From Desulforamulus profundi (GTDB taxonomy: Bacteria; Bacillota_B; Desulfotomaculia; Desulfotomaculales; Desulfotomaculaceae): DNA of 64,000 bases. The DNA lies in NCBI RefSeq assembly GCF_002607855.1, contig NZ_AWQQ01000020.1:1-64000 (forward strand). Direction: 5' to 3'. Both the position numbers and the translations under genes were made by a program. The notes under the pieces were generated by a model. It did not search any database. It saw only the letters and a list, made by a program, of their open reading frames with translations, and was not told the DNA's origin. Below are positions 25,809-36,344 of the stretch, one piece after another. How positions within the stretch are numbered: position 1 is the stretch's first letter; each line of letters starts with the position of its first letter.

Positions 25809-26942
25809 GTGAAGAGATACAGTGTCATTTTAATGGCCGGGGTACTGCTTATAACGAACCTGTTAATGGCCGGCTGCGCCAGAGAAACCAAACAAAATCC
25901 GGAACAGGGAAAAGGCAACCGGGCCGGTGTGGGTGTGAAGGTTGTAAAGGTTAGTGAAGGAAGTATCAGTGAAAAGATGACATTAAGCGGCACGCTGGAG
26001 GCGCTTAATTCTGCCGACATCGTGGCCAAGACATCCGGCAAAGTGGCCGGCATTGGCGTGGATGTGGGAAGTCGCGTCAGCGCCGGGCAAGTTCTGATGT
26101 CTCTGGAGGCAGAGGAACTGGCGGCTGCTGTGTCATCCGCAGAGGCCAGTCTGGAGACTGCAAGGATTACATATGACCTGGCTCTGAAAAAATACGAGCG
26201 AGGAAAAGAGCTGTACCAATCAGGGGCGGTTGCCCAGGCGGACTTTGAAGAAAATTATGAGGGTGCTTTAAGAAAAGCGGCAGCCGGGGTCAAGTCTTTC
26301 CAAGCCGCCCTGGCCCAAAGCCAGGCCCGTTATAAAGAGACGGTTATCAAATCCCCTTTCAATGGCATTGTTACAGCCAGAAACATCAATGTAGGAGAAC
26401 TGGCCGGCACCTCTACACCGTTATTCACCGTTAGTAACTTGGACATCCTTGTTGTAAGTGTCAATGTAAATGAACAACAGGTAAACAAGCTGGCAGAAGG
26501 ACAGAAGGTTCGCGTGCGGGTAACTGCAGTGGACCAAAGCCCGTTAACCGGCGTTGTTACCAATATTGCACTGGCTGCAGATACCAAAACAAAGGCCTTT
26601 CCGGTAAAAATTCAGCTGGAAAACAAGGACCACAAACTAAAGCCCGGGATGTTTGCGGAAGTGCTGCTGGAAAAAGAATTGGAGAAGTCTTTACTGATTC
26701 CCCGGGAGGCTGTTTTAACAAGTGATGGTAAGAATAAGGTCTTTGTGTTAATAGATGGCATCGCCAGGGAGCGGCAGGTGGAGACGGGCCCCACTGACGG
26801 GAAAAATATTTCTGTCCTCACTGGTTTAACAAAAGATGATAAGGTAATTATCAATAACCTAAGTTCCTTAAGGGATGGTCAAAGGGTAAATGGTCAGTCC
26901 GAAGGTGCCAAGGGCATATCTGATAAGGGGCAGGGGAGGTAA
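25809..26942 (+). CDS. RND efflux periplasmic-adaptor lipoprotein
   Basis: A 377-residue membrane-fusion protein (HlyD/AcrA family). The signal sequence ends in the lipobox LMAGC, so it should be a lipoprotein on the outer face of the membrane. The order is barrel-sandwich strand DIVAKTSGKVAGIGVDVGSR, alpha hairpin around residues 105-165, lipoyl half KSPFNGIVTARNINVGELAG, then beta-barrel and membrane-proximal domains ending DKVIINNLSSLRDGQRV. GTG 25809 follows GGGGAGAGG. It is the first gene of an operon with the RND pump that starts 6 bases downstream. Confidence 0.92.
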   Translation: MKRYSVILMAGVLLITNLLMAGCARETKQNPEQGKGNRAGVGVKVVKVSEGSISEKMTLSGTLEALNSADIVAKTSGKVAGIGVDVGSRVSAGQVLMSLEAEELAAAVSSAEASLETARITYDLALKKYERGKELYQSGAVAQADFEENYEGALRKAAAGVKSFQAALAQSQARYKETVIKSPFNGIVTARNINVGELAGTSTPLFTVSNLDILVVSVNVNEQQVNKLAEGQKVRVRVTAVDQSPLTGVVTNIALAADTKTKAFPVKIQLENKDHKLKPGMFAEVLLEKELEKSLLIPREAVLTSDGKNKVFVLIDGIARERQVETGPTDGKNISVLTGLTKDDKVIINNLSSLRDGQRVNGQSEGAKGISDKGQGR

Positions 26943-26948
26943 AAGTCC

Positions 26949-29900
26949 ATGCATATAACGGAGTTATCTGTCCGGCGGCCGGCCATGATGACCATGGTCA
27001 TTCTCTTTTTGTGGTGCTGGGGCTGTATACTTTCGGGAAGATTGGTGTTGAATTATATCCGGCCGTCAACACACCCTATGTTTCGGTTTCGGTGTCCTAT
27101 CCCGGAGCCGGGGCTGAAGAAATTGAAACCCAGATTATAAAACCTTTGGAGGATTCCCTATCCTCTCTAGGCCAGTTAAAGAATATCATGTCTACGGCTA
27201 CAACAGGCAGAGGCACCGTTATACTGGAGTTTGACCTGTCGGTGGATGCGGATGAGGTAGCCATCGACGTTCAAAAAACGTGGATAATATCCGGCGCCGC
27301 CTGCCCGACGGGGCGGATGATCCTGTGGTCATCAAGCGGGATATCAATGATTCCCCGGTGATGACCCTCTCCCTGGGAAGACCCGGCGCCAGGAATGAAA
27401 CCTATGATATGGCGAACGATATCGTTAAAGAACGCCTGCAAAGGGTTAAAGGGGTATCGGAAATCAGCATTATCGGGGGAATGCAGAGGGAAATCCAAAT
27501 TGAAGTTGATAAGAGCAAGATGGAAGGCTACGGTTTAACCCTTAACCAGGTGGTTAGCCGGCTGGACGCTGAAAACCTAAATGAACCCACCGGGCGGCTT
27601 GACCGCCCGGAAGGTGAATATAACGTCAGGGTACTGGGGCAATTTCAGAGTATACAAGAAATCAAGCAAATCCAAATACCGTCGCCCTCGGGTTATGCAG
27701 TTCCATTGGAAGCCATCGCCAGCGTAAACGACAGTTTCAAAGAGGTGCGGCAGGTGAGCCGCATCAACGGCAAAGAGGCGGTGGGCATCCAGATTTATAA
27801 ACAAAGCGATGCCAGCGTAACCGAGGTGGGGGATGCAGTAAAGGAGAAGCTGGAAGAGGTAAAAAAGGAACTGCCTACGGATTGTGAGCTTTTAATAACG
27901 AACGATTCCTCTGATTTTGTTCACAGGTCACTGAAGGGTACCTGGATGAACATTCTTGAAGGGATTATCACCACCGGTCTGGTTCTGTTTATCTTTTTAC
28001 GGCAGTGGCGCTCCACAGCAATTGTCATGCTGGCCATACCAACTTCATTGCTGGCCACCGTCATGATGATGTATTTTGCTGGTTTTACTTTTAATATGAT
28101 GTCTTTAATGGGCCTGGCCCTTTGTATCGGTATCTTGGTGGACGATTCCATTGTGGTGCTGGAAAACATTCACCGCCATATGAAGATGGGTAAAACCCCC
28201 TGGCAGGCTGCCATTGACGGTCGTAAAGAAATCGGTATGGCTGCTATCGCTATTACCCTGTCCGACGTGGTGGTATTTATGCCGGTGGCTTTTATGGGCG
28301 GCATGGTGGGGCAGTTTTTCAGGCAGTTCGGTCTGACCGTAGTGTTTGCCACATTGTTTTCGCTCTTTGTGTCCTTTACTCTGGCGCCCATGATGGCCTC
28401 AAGGTTATACCGGCAGTCGGAAAAAGAGGACACCAGGCAGTCTATCGCCAGGGCCATATGGCAGAAGACCATCCCCCTTGGCGAAAAGGCAAAGGATCTT
28501 TATCACCGGATGCTCATGTGGTCCTTGAGTAACCGTAAGAAGGTACTGGTTGGCTCGCTGGCGGCCTTTGTCCTAAGCTTGACATCAATTCCCCTGGGTC
28601 TTGTGGGTATGGAATTCATGCCGAGGTCCGACCAGGGGCAAATTAACGTTACCCTGGAGATGCCGGTGGGAACACCAATCGGGGAAACCAGCGCCGCTTT
28701 AAAGCAAATGGAAAAACATTTAAGTGAAATTCCCGAGGTGCAATATTACCAAACAACCATAGGGTCCGGGGGAGGGGGTTCCTCTAACGGGGCCAACAGC
28801 GGCATAATTCAGCTAAAACTGTTCCCTAAGGATCAAAGAGAAAAATCAGTTTGGCAAGTAGCCGATGGAATACGCCAGTGGAGTACAACCTTTAAACAAG
28901 GGAAAATCCGTGTCTCTGAGTCAGAGTCCATGGTGGGAGGGGGACCAGGTGGCTCCGCCGTTCGTATTGTTGTGTCAGGCAAAGATCATGACAAGCTGGT
29001 GGCACTGTCGGAACAGGTAAGAGATATAGTGGCACGCACCCCCGGTGCCAACAGCGCCAATACCGATTGGACCCTGGGACAACCGGAGGTTCAGATAAAG
29101 GTGGACCACATGCGGACAGCCCATTACGGCCTGTCAGTGAACGATGTGTCCCGTACCCTCCGGGCGGCTGTCAACGGTGAATCCGCCGGGGTGTACAGGG
29201 AAGGTGATAAGGAAATCGATATGCTTGTCAAGTTGGCTGGGGCCAACAAGCAAGACATTAACGACCTGCAGAACTTAATGGTATCCGGCAGCGGCGGTGC
29301 GGTATCCCTTGGCCAGGTGGCAAGTGTAGGACTTGGCAGCGGCCCCACTGATATTCGCCGGGAAAATAAACAAAGGTCTGTCACGGTAACGGCCAATGTT
29401 CGCTCCAGGCCCCTGGGGGACTTTATGGCCGATGTTAAAAAAGAAATCTCTAAACTGGATCTTCCGGCGGGTTTTACCGTTAACTATACCGGCCAGGCCC
29501 GCAGCATGAACGAAAGTTTTACTGAATTGAGATCAGCCTTACTCTTATCCGTCATCCTGGTTTATATGGTGCTGGTAATGCTTTACGAGTCCTTCACCAC
29601 CCCCTTAATTCGAATGCTTTCTTTACCGCTTGGTATAGTGGGTGCCCTGGTGGCCCTGGTATGGTCCGGTAACAACTTAAATATTTTTACTTTTATCGGT
29701 ATCATCATGCTGGACGGCCTGGTGGCCAAAAACGGTACTTTGCTGATTGACTATACCCACACCCTGATGGCCCAGGCAGATCCCTGAAGGAAGCCCTGAT
29801 TGAGGCCGGCAGCACCAGGTTAAAGCCAATTATCATGACCACTCTCACCATGGTAATTGGCATGCTGCCTACGGCCTTGTCCCTGACCGATGGCGCGGAA

Positions 29901-30068
29901 AACCGCACCGGCATGGCCTGGGTGTTGATTGGCGGGTTAATTAGTTCAACAGTGTTCACATTGTTTGTAATCCCGGTTGTCTATACGATCATTGATGATT
30001 GGAAGACAAAGTGGCGTCGTAGAAAAGATTTACAAGCCTTGCCGGTTCCCGAGTTAACCATGCAATAA
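26949..30068 (+). pseudogene. RND efflux pump (AcrB/HAE1 type), three frameshifts
   Basis: Inner-membrane proton-driven efflux pump. Family landmarks are present: MHITELSVRRPAMMTMVILF opening helix, GVELYPAVNTPYVSVSVSYP, the CIGILVDDSIVVLENIHRHM helix with the proton-relay Asp pair, MPRSDQGQ, and the last helices (ENRTGMAWVLIGGLISSTVF). The frame is lost at 27006-27010 (T run), 27273-27278 (A run) and about 29775 (GG). Each is repaired by adding one base, and the whole then reads 1040 residues, exactly the usual size. Three independent breaks all of the same kind argue for base miscalls, though inactivation cannot be excluded. Gram-positive relatives work without an outer-membrane channel. 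Confidence 0.85.
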
Positions 30069-30101
30069 ATCTGGCTGGAAAGACCAAACCGGTCCAGCGG
30101 T

Positions 30102-30138
30102 AAAACCCGGACTCCTTTCGGATAAGAGTCCGGGTTTT
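30102..30138 (+). terminator. Terminator of the RND operon
   Basis: AAAACCCGGACTC and GAGTCCGGGTTTT with an 11-nt loop. Confidence 0.85.
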
Positions 30139-30157
30139 GTATATCTAACGATTTCAT

Positions 30158-30211
30158 GATTTCCCACAATTCCTTGATAATTATTCCGCATTTGCCGTTT
30201 ATATTTTAAAC
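30158..30211 (+). promoter_or_regulatory. Promoter region of secreted protein gene with shared motif
   Basis: ATTTCCCACAATTCC, ATAATTATT and TTTATATTTTAAAC mirror the elements at 25702-25756 ahead of the RND operon. Confidence 0.4.
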
Positions 30212-30248
30212 GTAGTCACTTTCAAAATTCTTGAAGGAGGAATTAATT

Positions 30249-30947
30249 GTGAAAAACTGGAAAACCAAAGCCGTATCTGCTCTCTTAGCATTGTCCGTAC
30301 TTGTACCTACCGCTGCTTTTGCCACGGACGCAGTCACTGGTGCCGGGGATGTGCCGGTGAAAAAAGGATTTGCTCACCACAGGTTCTTTAATGAAGAAAA
30401 GCGTCAGGAGTTAAATAACAAATTACTGGATCTCGTTACCAAGTATACCCCGGAAAGTCTGGAAGATTGGAAAAATGCCCTTGCTAAACACGAACAATTG
30501 ATGAAAGAATTGAAGGAAAAGCGCCCGCATGATAAACAAAGACCCCAATTGTCTAATGAGGCTAAAGAAAAAATAAAAGCCATCTATGAGGATGTGAAAA
30601 GCGGAAAACTAACCCGTGAACAGGCCAGGGAACAATTAAAGAATTTCGGTATTGAAAAATTCCGGGACAAACCTGAATTGCCCGCTGAATTAAAAGAGAA
30701 ACTTAAAGCGATTCATGAGAACGTAAAAAACGGTAAACTAACTCCTGAACAGGCCAGGGAAGAAATGAAAAAGCTTGGCTTTAACGGTAGAAAAGGTTTT
30801 GATCAAAATAATCTGAAGGGCCAGTTTAGACAAGCGGTAGAAGCAAACGATGAGACTAAAATAAAGGAACTGCTGCCACAGATGTTAGAACAACTGAAGG
30901 AGAAAAACCAGGCTCTGTCTAATAAACTAGCAGAAACGAATAAGTAA
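30249..30947 (+). CDS. Secreted charged helical protein with internal repeat
   Basis: A 232-residue protein. A clear signal peptide (MKNWKTKAVSALLALSVLVP then TAAFA) is followed by a lysine- and glutamate-rich helical body. Two repeats of about 40 residues are seen: NEAKEKIKAIYEDVKSGKLT-REQAREQLKNFG and AELKEKLKAIHENVKNGKLT-PEQAREEMKKLG. GTG 30249 is chosen because AAGGAGG lies 8 bases upstream. It sits between an RND pump and a two-component system and shares promoter motifs with the pump operon. It might sense envelope stress like Spy/CpxP-type proteins; that is speculation. Confidence 0.75.
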   Translation: MKNWKTKAVSALLALSVLVPTAAFATDAVTGAGDVPVKKGFAHHRFFNEEKRQELNNKLLDLVTKYTPESLEDWKNALAKHEQLMKELKEKRPHDKQRPQLSNEAKEKIKAIYEDVKSGKLTREQAREQLKNFGIEKFRDKPELPAELKEKLKAIHENVKNGKLTPEQAREEMKKLGFNGRKGFDQNNLKGQFRQAVEANDETKIKELLPQMLEQLKEKNQALSNKLAETNK

Positions 30948-30954
30948 TTAGAAA

Positions 30955-30990
30955 CCAGACTCTCTTTTAGGAGGGAGTCTGGATTTTTGA
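30955..30990 (+). terminator. Terminator after the secreted protein gene
   Basis: CCAGACTC and GAGTCTGG stem followed by ATTTTTG. Confidence 0.75.
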
Positions 30991-31025
30991 TATACTGACA
31001 CAGAGGCGGATAAGGGGGGTTGAGC

Positions 31026-31702
31026 TTGTTTCGTATTTTCCTGGTTGAAGATGAAATAAATCTGAGTCAAGTATTAACGTCCTATTTGGAAAAAGAAGGT
31101 TGGGAGGTACGGCCTTTTATTGACGGGGAATCTGCCTTCTAGCCATTGCACTGCGACCGCATCTCTGGATTCTGGATATTATGCTTCCCGATATCGATGG
31201 CTACCAGATTCTTCGTCGCATTAAAGAAGAGTCACCGGACGTCCCAGTCATCTTTATATCCGCCCGGGATGCTGATATTGATCGTGTCATGGGCCTGGAA
31301 ATGGGAAGTGATGACTACCTGGCAAAACCATTCCTCCCCAGGGAACTGGTTATTCGCACGCACCGGGTTCTTGAACGGGTATACAACAAGTCAAATGAGC
31401 CGGAAAACTTCATCTCTATCGTTAATCTAGCCCCCTACATTCTGGACGAAGGTAAACGTGAAATTCATAAAGACAGGGAGATGATTGAATTAACGTCAAA
31501 GGAATATGATCTGGCTCTATTGTTTGCCAAACACAAGGGGCAGGCCCTATCCAGGGTTCAAATTATCAACTATGTATGGGGAGAGGACTATGTTGGTACT
31601 GACCGGTCCGTGGATGACCTGGTACGGCGGTTAAGAAAAAAGCTGCCCGATCTACGCATTGAAACTATTTACGGCTATGGATACAGGATGACGGCCAGAT
31701 GA
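31026..31702 (+). pseudogene. OmpR-family response regulator, one frameshift
   Basis: A receiver plus winged-helix regulator. The receiver starts IFLVEDEINLSQVLTSYLEK, has the phosphorylated Asp in ILDIMLPDIDGY and Lys in LAKPF. The DNA-binding part includes LTSKEYDLALLFAKHKGQAL and the end IETIYGYGYRMTAR. The frame is lost at about 31137-31140, where CCTTCTAGCC needs one more T; joined it has 225 residues. TTG 31026 follows AAGGGGGG. The stop overlaps the start of the sensor kinase (ATGA). It likely controls the RND operon and the secreted protein gene. Confidence 0.85.
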
Positions 31703-33012
31703 AAAATCTCTCGCTGACTGTGAAAATCTGGCTGGGCCTTTCCCTGGTTAGCTTATTATTATACCTGGTTGTATTGCTCATGACGCCCCCCTTAATCCGC
31801 AATTTTTTTAGAGATAACTTAATGGAGCCACCCGAGGCGCAATCTAAAAATAAAATCGTAGAACCGCTTAATAGCCGTGGATTTCATATACGCAGCTTTA
31901 TTATGCTGGAAGACGGAACAACCCTGCCATCAAATGCCCAGCAAGCATTTCCCGTGTCTTTCTTAAATGAAATAAAGAAAAATGCCGAATCCCAACAGTC
32001 ACCTAAACAATTCTATGAAAGTACCAGCAGCCAGGTCCATATTCGCTACGTAATAGGAAAAGACATGGCGTACGGGCGCCCTCTGTATCAGGTTATGTTT
32101 TTAAGGAAACCGGAAGAGGATCTATTTGTTAGATCTCTGTTGTTTAACATGATGTTGTATGTAGGGCTTGCTTTGGTGGTTAGCTGGTTTGTTTCCTTAT
32201 TAATTGTGCGCTACCTAACCCGACCCCTTACCATAATGGAACAGCATGTAAAGCGTATCGCCAACCGCAACTGGCATGAACCCCTCGATATAAAACGAAG
32301 TGACGAAATAGGCAATCTGGCGACATCTATTGATGCCATGCGCCAGCAGCTAATCCAGCAGGACGAAACGCAGCAATCCATTTTGCAAAATATCTCCCAT
32401 GAACTGAAAACCCCGGTCATGGTTATCCGCAGCTATGCCCAGGCCATGCACGACGGGATCTACCCGAAAGGTGATTTGAACGGCAGCATACAGGTAATCG
32501 ACGAGGAAGGGGAACGCCTGGAAAAGCTGATTAAACAACTGCTTTATTTAACCCGCCTGGATTACCTGGCAACCAAAGATCCGGTTCATGAGAATGTAAA
32601 TCTAGACAAGTTAATTGAGAAAATTGTCCAGAGGTTAAACCTACAACGTCCTGAAATCACCTGGCAGTTAGACCTGCAGCCGGTAATGATTAAGGGTGAT
32701 GAGGAAACCCTGCGGGCTATGATTGAAAACCTATTGGATAATCACCTGCGTTATGCTGTGTCAATCCTTACGATTACCCTTCAGGTAAACAGTGAGCAAG
32801 CGGAAGTGGTTCTCAATTTCTGGAATGACGGTTCCCGGATTGAACCCCATATTTTAAATCAGATATTCCTGCCTTTCCAGAAAGGGCGAGAAGGTAAGTT
32901 TGGCCTGGGACTGACCATTGTGCAGCGAATACTAAAAATATATCATGGACAAGTGACCTTAAAAAATGATGGAAACGGTGTGTCTACAACCGTTAGAATT
33001 CCCGCTAAATAG
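31699..33012 (+). CDS. Membrane sensor histidine kinase
   Basis: A 437-residue partner of the response regulator. The first membrane helix (IWLGLSLVSLLLYLVVLLMT) is followed by an outer sensor loop of about 110 residues, then a second helix (LLFNMMLYVGLALVVSWFVS), a HAMP domain, the HisKA box LQNISHELKTPVMVIRSYAQ with the phosphorylated His, and the ATPase domain (IENLLDNHLRYA, FWNDGS, KFGLGLTIVQRI). All functional boxes are recognisable. It overlaps the regulator gene by four bases. Confidence 0.92.
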   Translation: MKNLSLTVKIWLGLSLVSLLLYLVVLLMTPPLIRNFFRDNLMEPPEAQSKNKIVEPLNSRGFHIRSFIMLEDGTTLPSNAQQAFPVSFLNEIKKNAESQQSPKQFYESTSSQVHIRYVIGKDMAYGRPLYQVMFLRKPEEDLFVRSLLFNMMLYVGLALVVSWFVSLLIVRYLTRPLTIMEQHVKRIANRNWHEPLDIKRSDEIGNLATSIDAMRQQLIQQDETQQSILQNISHELKTPVMVIRSYAQAMHDGIYPKGDLNGSIQVIDEEGERLEKLIKQLLYLTRLDYLATKDPVHENVNLDKLIEKIVQRLNLQRPEITWQLDLQPVMIKGDEETLRAMIENLLDNHLRYAVSILTITLQVNSEQAEVVLNFWNDGSRIEPHILNQIFLPFQKGREGKFGLGLTIVQRILKIYHGQVTLKNDGNGVSTTVRIPAK

Positions 33013-33108
33013 TAAAAAACTTTCTCGCTAGGCATAGAAGCAGGCTGCCAATAATGTGTTTTCTCTGGCTGTGCCCTTTAAACCGGCGGCTGCAGCGTTC
33101 GGGCAGAA

Positions 33109-33252
33109 ACCGGTCAAACCATATTAGATGCGGTCCGGGAAGCAGGTTTAACGATAGGTACCGGAGGCCTATCGGCTCCCTGTGGTGGGCGGGGCATATC
33201 AGGGTTATTAAGCTCACTGGTTTTACTGCTGGAAGTGATTATTCTATCCTAA
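33109..33252 (+). pseudogene. 2Fe-2S ferredoxin-domain remnant
   Basis: A 47-codon open stretch reads TGQTILDAVREAGLTIGTGG, then APCGGRGISG. This resembles the N-terminal ferredoxin domain of the ASKHA/RACo-type corrinoid-activation proteins, in which CGGRGxCGRC binds a 2Fe-2S cluster. After ISG the frame degenerates. The rest of the 33013-33439 spacer carries no other recognisable gene; an inverted repeat AGCTGTTCT/AGAACAGCT lies over the adhE stop at 33427-33450. Confidence 0.45.
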
Positions 33253-33439
33253 AGTTTTTTGTTACCCTCGTGTGTGGTACCCCTGATGCCGACCTTACAA
33301 AGCGCGTAGCTCAAATTTCATGTTTTAACGACCATTATCGCTTATGACACCTGGAAAGAAACCTGATTCGGGATCTACAGTCCCGGTTTACCCCTGGTAC
33401 CCGGGACAAAGTTTTGTTCAGGGGGTAGCTGTTCTTTAA

Positions 33440-36043
33440 TTAGAACAGCTGTTTTTCCTTACCGTAAGCCCGCCGATAGATCTCTTGCAGCTCTTCAATT
33501 AAAGGCATTCGTGGGTTGGAGGTGGTGCACTGGTCTTCAAAGGCTCGCTCAGCCATCTCCGGAATAGCGGACTCAAAGGATTCCCTTGGTATGCCGCAGT
33601 CGGCAATGGTCAAAGGGATATCCAATTGTTTCATTAAATCACGGATGGCAGAGACGAGGCTCCGGACCCCCTCTTCTACCGTCTTGCCGGGAAGCCCCAG
33701 GTACTGTGCAATTTGCCGGTACTTTTCAGGGGCCACGTAATATTCGTAATTAGGGAAGGATGCAAATTTACTGGGGTAGCTGGCATTGTATTCAATCACG
33801 TAAGGCATCAGTACCCCGTTTGCCCGGCCGTGAGACAACCCAAATTTGGCCCCCAGAATATGGGCCAAACTATGGTTAATCCCCAGGAAGGCATTGGTAA
33901 AGGCCATGCCGGCGATGGCGGAGGCGTTATGCATCTTCAGCCGGGCCTTTTTGTCCTGACCGTCCTTGTAGGCCCTGGGCAAGTATGCAAAGACCAGTTC
34001 AATTGCTTTTAAAGCCAGGCCATCGGTATAATCTGAAGCCATCACGGCCACGTACGCCTCAATGGCGTGAGTTAGCACATCGATACCGGTATCCGCAGTT
34101 ACCTTGGGCGGCACGGACATAACAAAATCACTGTCAATAATGGCTACATCCGGCGTCAGTTCGTAATCGGCCAGGGGATATTTAATCTTTTTCTGTTTAT
34201 CGGAGATCACCGTAAAGGCGGTGATTTCCGACCCACTCCCACTGGTGGTAGGCACTGCCACCATCTTAACCTGCCGGCCCAGTTTAGGATATTTGTAGGT
34301 CCGCTTGCGGATGTCCAGAAACTTTAACTTGAGAAACTCAAATTTCATCTCCGGATACTCGTATAACAACCACATGCCTTTGGCAGTATCGATGACAGAC
34401 CCGCCTCCCAGGGCGATAAGCGTATCCGGATTAAACTTTTCCATCAGTTCAACGCCCAGGTTGACAATTTCAATGGGTGGGTCCGGTTCCACCCGGTCAA
34501 AGACCTCAATTTGGACGCTGTTTTGTCGTTTCCGCAGATGATAAACAACCCGCTCCACATATCCCAGATCGTTCATGGCCTTGTCCGTTACGATCAGAGC
34601 CTTCCGTATGTCAGGCATTTTGGTCAGGTATTGGATAGAACCGGGCATAAAGTAAATACGTTCAGGTACCCGGAACCACTGTAACTTTTCCTTGCGCAGG
34701 GCCACCCTTTTAATGTTAATCAGGTTTTGTACACTGACGTTGGCAGTGGTGGAGTTACGTCCCATAGAGCCGCAGCCAAGTGTCAAGGAAGGTACGTTTG
34801 TATTGTAGATATCCCCGATGGCCCCGTGGGTGCTGGGAGAATTAACGATAATGCGCCCGGCCCGAATCACTTGCGAAAATCGCTTAATGACTTGCTGGTC
34901 CTCCGAATGGATTACCGCCGAGTGCCCCAAGCCACCGAACTCCAACATTTCCTGGCAGCGTTGCAAGCCCTCGTCGGTACTGTTTACAATATAAAGGGCC
35001 AGGATGGGGGAAAGTTTTTCCATGGACAGGGGATAATTGGTCCCCACTCCCTCCAGGGGCGCCACCAGGATTTTGGTGCCACCGGGTACTGAAAGGCCTG
35101 ACATCTCAGCAATACGGGTAGCCGGTTGTCCAACGATCTGGGGGTCTATAAAGCCGGCATCGTGGTCGATGGCCACCCGGTTTAACTGCTCTATTTCCGA
35201 AGGAGATAAAAAGTAACAGCCGTTCTCCTTCATATAGGCAATGGTTGGTTCGGCGATCTCCCGGTCAATGATAACTGCCTGTTCCGATGCGCAAATCATG
35301 CCGTTATCAAAGGTTTTACTTAAAATCAAGTCTGTCACCGCCCGGCGAATATTAGCCGTTTTTTCTATGTAACAGGGCACGTTACCCGGGCCTACACCCA
35401 GGGCCGGTTTGCCGGAGCTATAGGCGGCACAAACCAATTTGGAACCACCGGTGGCTAAAATTAGAGACACACCCGGATGGACCATTAGTTGTTGGGTGGC
35501 CTCCACAGAGGGCTGTTCAATCCAGCCGATGCAGTGCCTGGGGGCACCGGCGGCGATAGCTGCTTCCAGCATGACTTTGGCTGCGGCAATACTGCATTTT
35601 AGTGCACCGGGGTGAAAACTGAAAATAACCGGGTTGCGGGTCTTGGCACAGATCAGGGCTTTAAACATGGTTGTGGAAGTGGGGTTGGTTACCGGAATCA
35701 CGGCCGCCACCACTCCAATGGGCTCTGCCACTTCCAGAAAATGCTCTTCGGTATTCTCATTTATAATCCCTACGGTTCGCTGGTATTTAATGCTGTGGTA
35801 AACTTCTTCGGAGGCAAAAATGTTCTTAGTAATTTTATCTTCGTAGACGCCCCGTGTGGTGTCCTCCACTGCCATCCTGGCCAGTTCCATATGCTTGTTC
35901 AGACCCGCCAGTGCCATTGCTTTCACGATGTTATCCACCTGTTCCTGGCCCAGGCGGAGATATTCTTCCTGGGCCTGCCTGGCGTTTTCCACCAACGCAT
36001 CAATCTTCGCTGAGATATTTTGATCCACCTTATTTTCGGGCAA
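33440..36043 (-). CDS. adhE: Bifunctional acetaldehyde-CoA/alcohol dehydrogenase
   Basis: An 867-residue fermentative enzyme reducing acetyl-CoA to acetaldehyde and then to ethanol with NADH. Residues about 1-440 form the aldehyde dehydrogenase half with the catalytic Cys in FDNGMICASEQAV; residues about 455-867 form the iron-dependent alcohol dehydrogenase with ALGGGSVIDTAKG and the metal-binding histidines in GINHSLAHILGAKFGLSHG. Length and order are normal and the frame is intact. TTG 36043 follows GAGGTGG at 8 bases. Monocistronic. AdhE typically forms long helical filaments (spirosomes). Confidence 0.97.
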   Translation of the reverse strand: MPENKVDQNISAKIDALVENARQAQEEYLRLGQEQVDNIVKAMALAGLNKHMELARMAVEDTTRGVYEDKITKNIFASEEVYHSIKYQRTVGIINENTEEHFLEVAEPIGVVAAVIPVTNPTSTTMFKALICAKTRNPVIFSFHPGALKCSIAAAKVMLEAAIAAGAPRHCIGWIEQPSVEATQQLMVHPGVSLILATGGSKLVCAAYSSGKPALGVGPGNVPCYIEKTANIRRAVTDLILSKTFDNGMICASEQAVIIDREIAEPTIAYMKENGCYFLSPSEIEQLNRVAIDHDAGFIDPQIVGQPATRIAEMSGLSVPGGTKILVAPLEGVGTNYPLSMEKLSPILALYIVNSTDEGLQRCQEMLEFGGLGHSAVIHSEDQQVIKRFSQVIRAGRIIVNSPSTHGAIGDIYNTNVPSLTLGCGSMGRNSTTANVSVQNLINIKRVALRKEKLQWFRVPERIYFMPGSIQYLTKMPDIRKALIVTDKAMNDLGYVERVVYHLRKRQNSVQIEVFDRVEPDPPIEIVNLGVELMEKFNPDTLIALGGGSVIDTAKGMWLLYEYPEMKFEFLKLKFLDIRKRTYKYPKLGRQVKMVAVPTTSGSGSEITAFTVISDKQKKIKYPLADYELTPDVAIIDSDFVMSVPPKVTADTGIDVLTHAIEAYVAVMASDYTDGLALKAIELVFAYLPRAYKDGQDKKARLKMHNASAIAGMAFTNAFLGINHSLAHILGAKFGLSHGRANGVLMPYVIEYNASYPSKFASFPNYEYYVAPEKYRQIAQYLGLPGKTVEEGVRSLVSAIRDLMKQLDIPLTIADCGIPRESFESAIPEMAERAFEDQCTTSNPRMPLIEELQEIYRRAYGKEKQLF

Positions 36044-36289
36044 TGTTTATTCCACCTCTTCATTTTTGTTTTCCTATGTAGTTTCTGTATAAAAAACATT
36101 TAATATGTATTAATTCTTGCGGCTTTCTGATCAAACTAAGGCAGTTATGGGACACTTGCTATGGGTATAAAGACTATGGTTTCTTCAAATAAACAATTGC
36201 TGGAGAGTGGCCAGGTTACAAATCCTGATGAACATGAAAAAACGGGAGGGTTTGCTCCAGCAGTTTTCAAATGAATTCTAATTAATGGA
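36044..36289. other. adhE upstream region
   Basis: AT-rich spacer holding the adhE promoter on the minus strand. A 37-codon plus-strand frame from ATG 36161 (MGIKTMVSSNKQLLESGQVT) has no clear ribosome binding site and is not counted as a gene. Confidence 0.35.
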
Positions 36290-36326
36290 AAAAAGAAACT
36301 CAGGCCCTGGGAGCCTGAGTTCTTTT
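36290..36326 (-). terminator. Terminator of the following membrane-protein gene
   Basis: On the minus strand AACTCAGGC-TCCCAGG-GCCTGAGTT is followed by TCTTTTTTCC, close to the stop at 36345. Confidence 0.8.
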
Positions 36327-36344
36327 GGCCGGAGGGGAGTTCGG

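Noticed and set aside
33427..33450. Inverted repeat AGCTGTTCT/AGAACAGCT as adhE terminator
   Set aside because: On the adhE strand no U-run follows; the T-run is on the other strand where no gene precedes it.
36161..36274. 37-codon frame upstream of adhE
   Set aside because: Lacks a clear ribosome binding site and any recognised family; left as unassigned.
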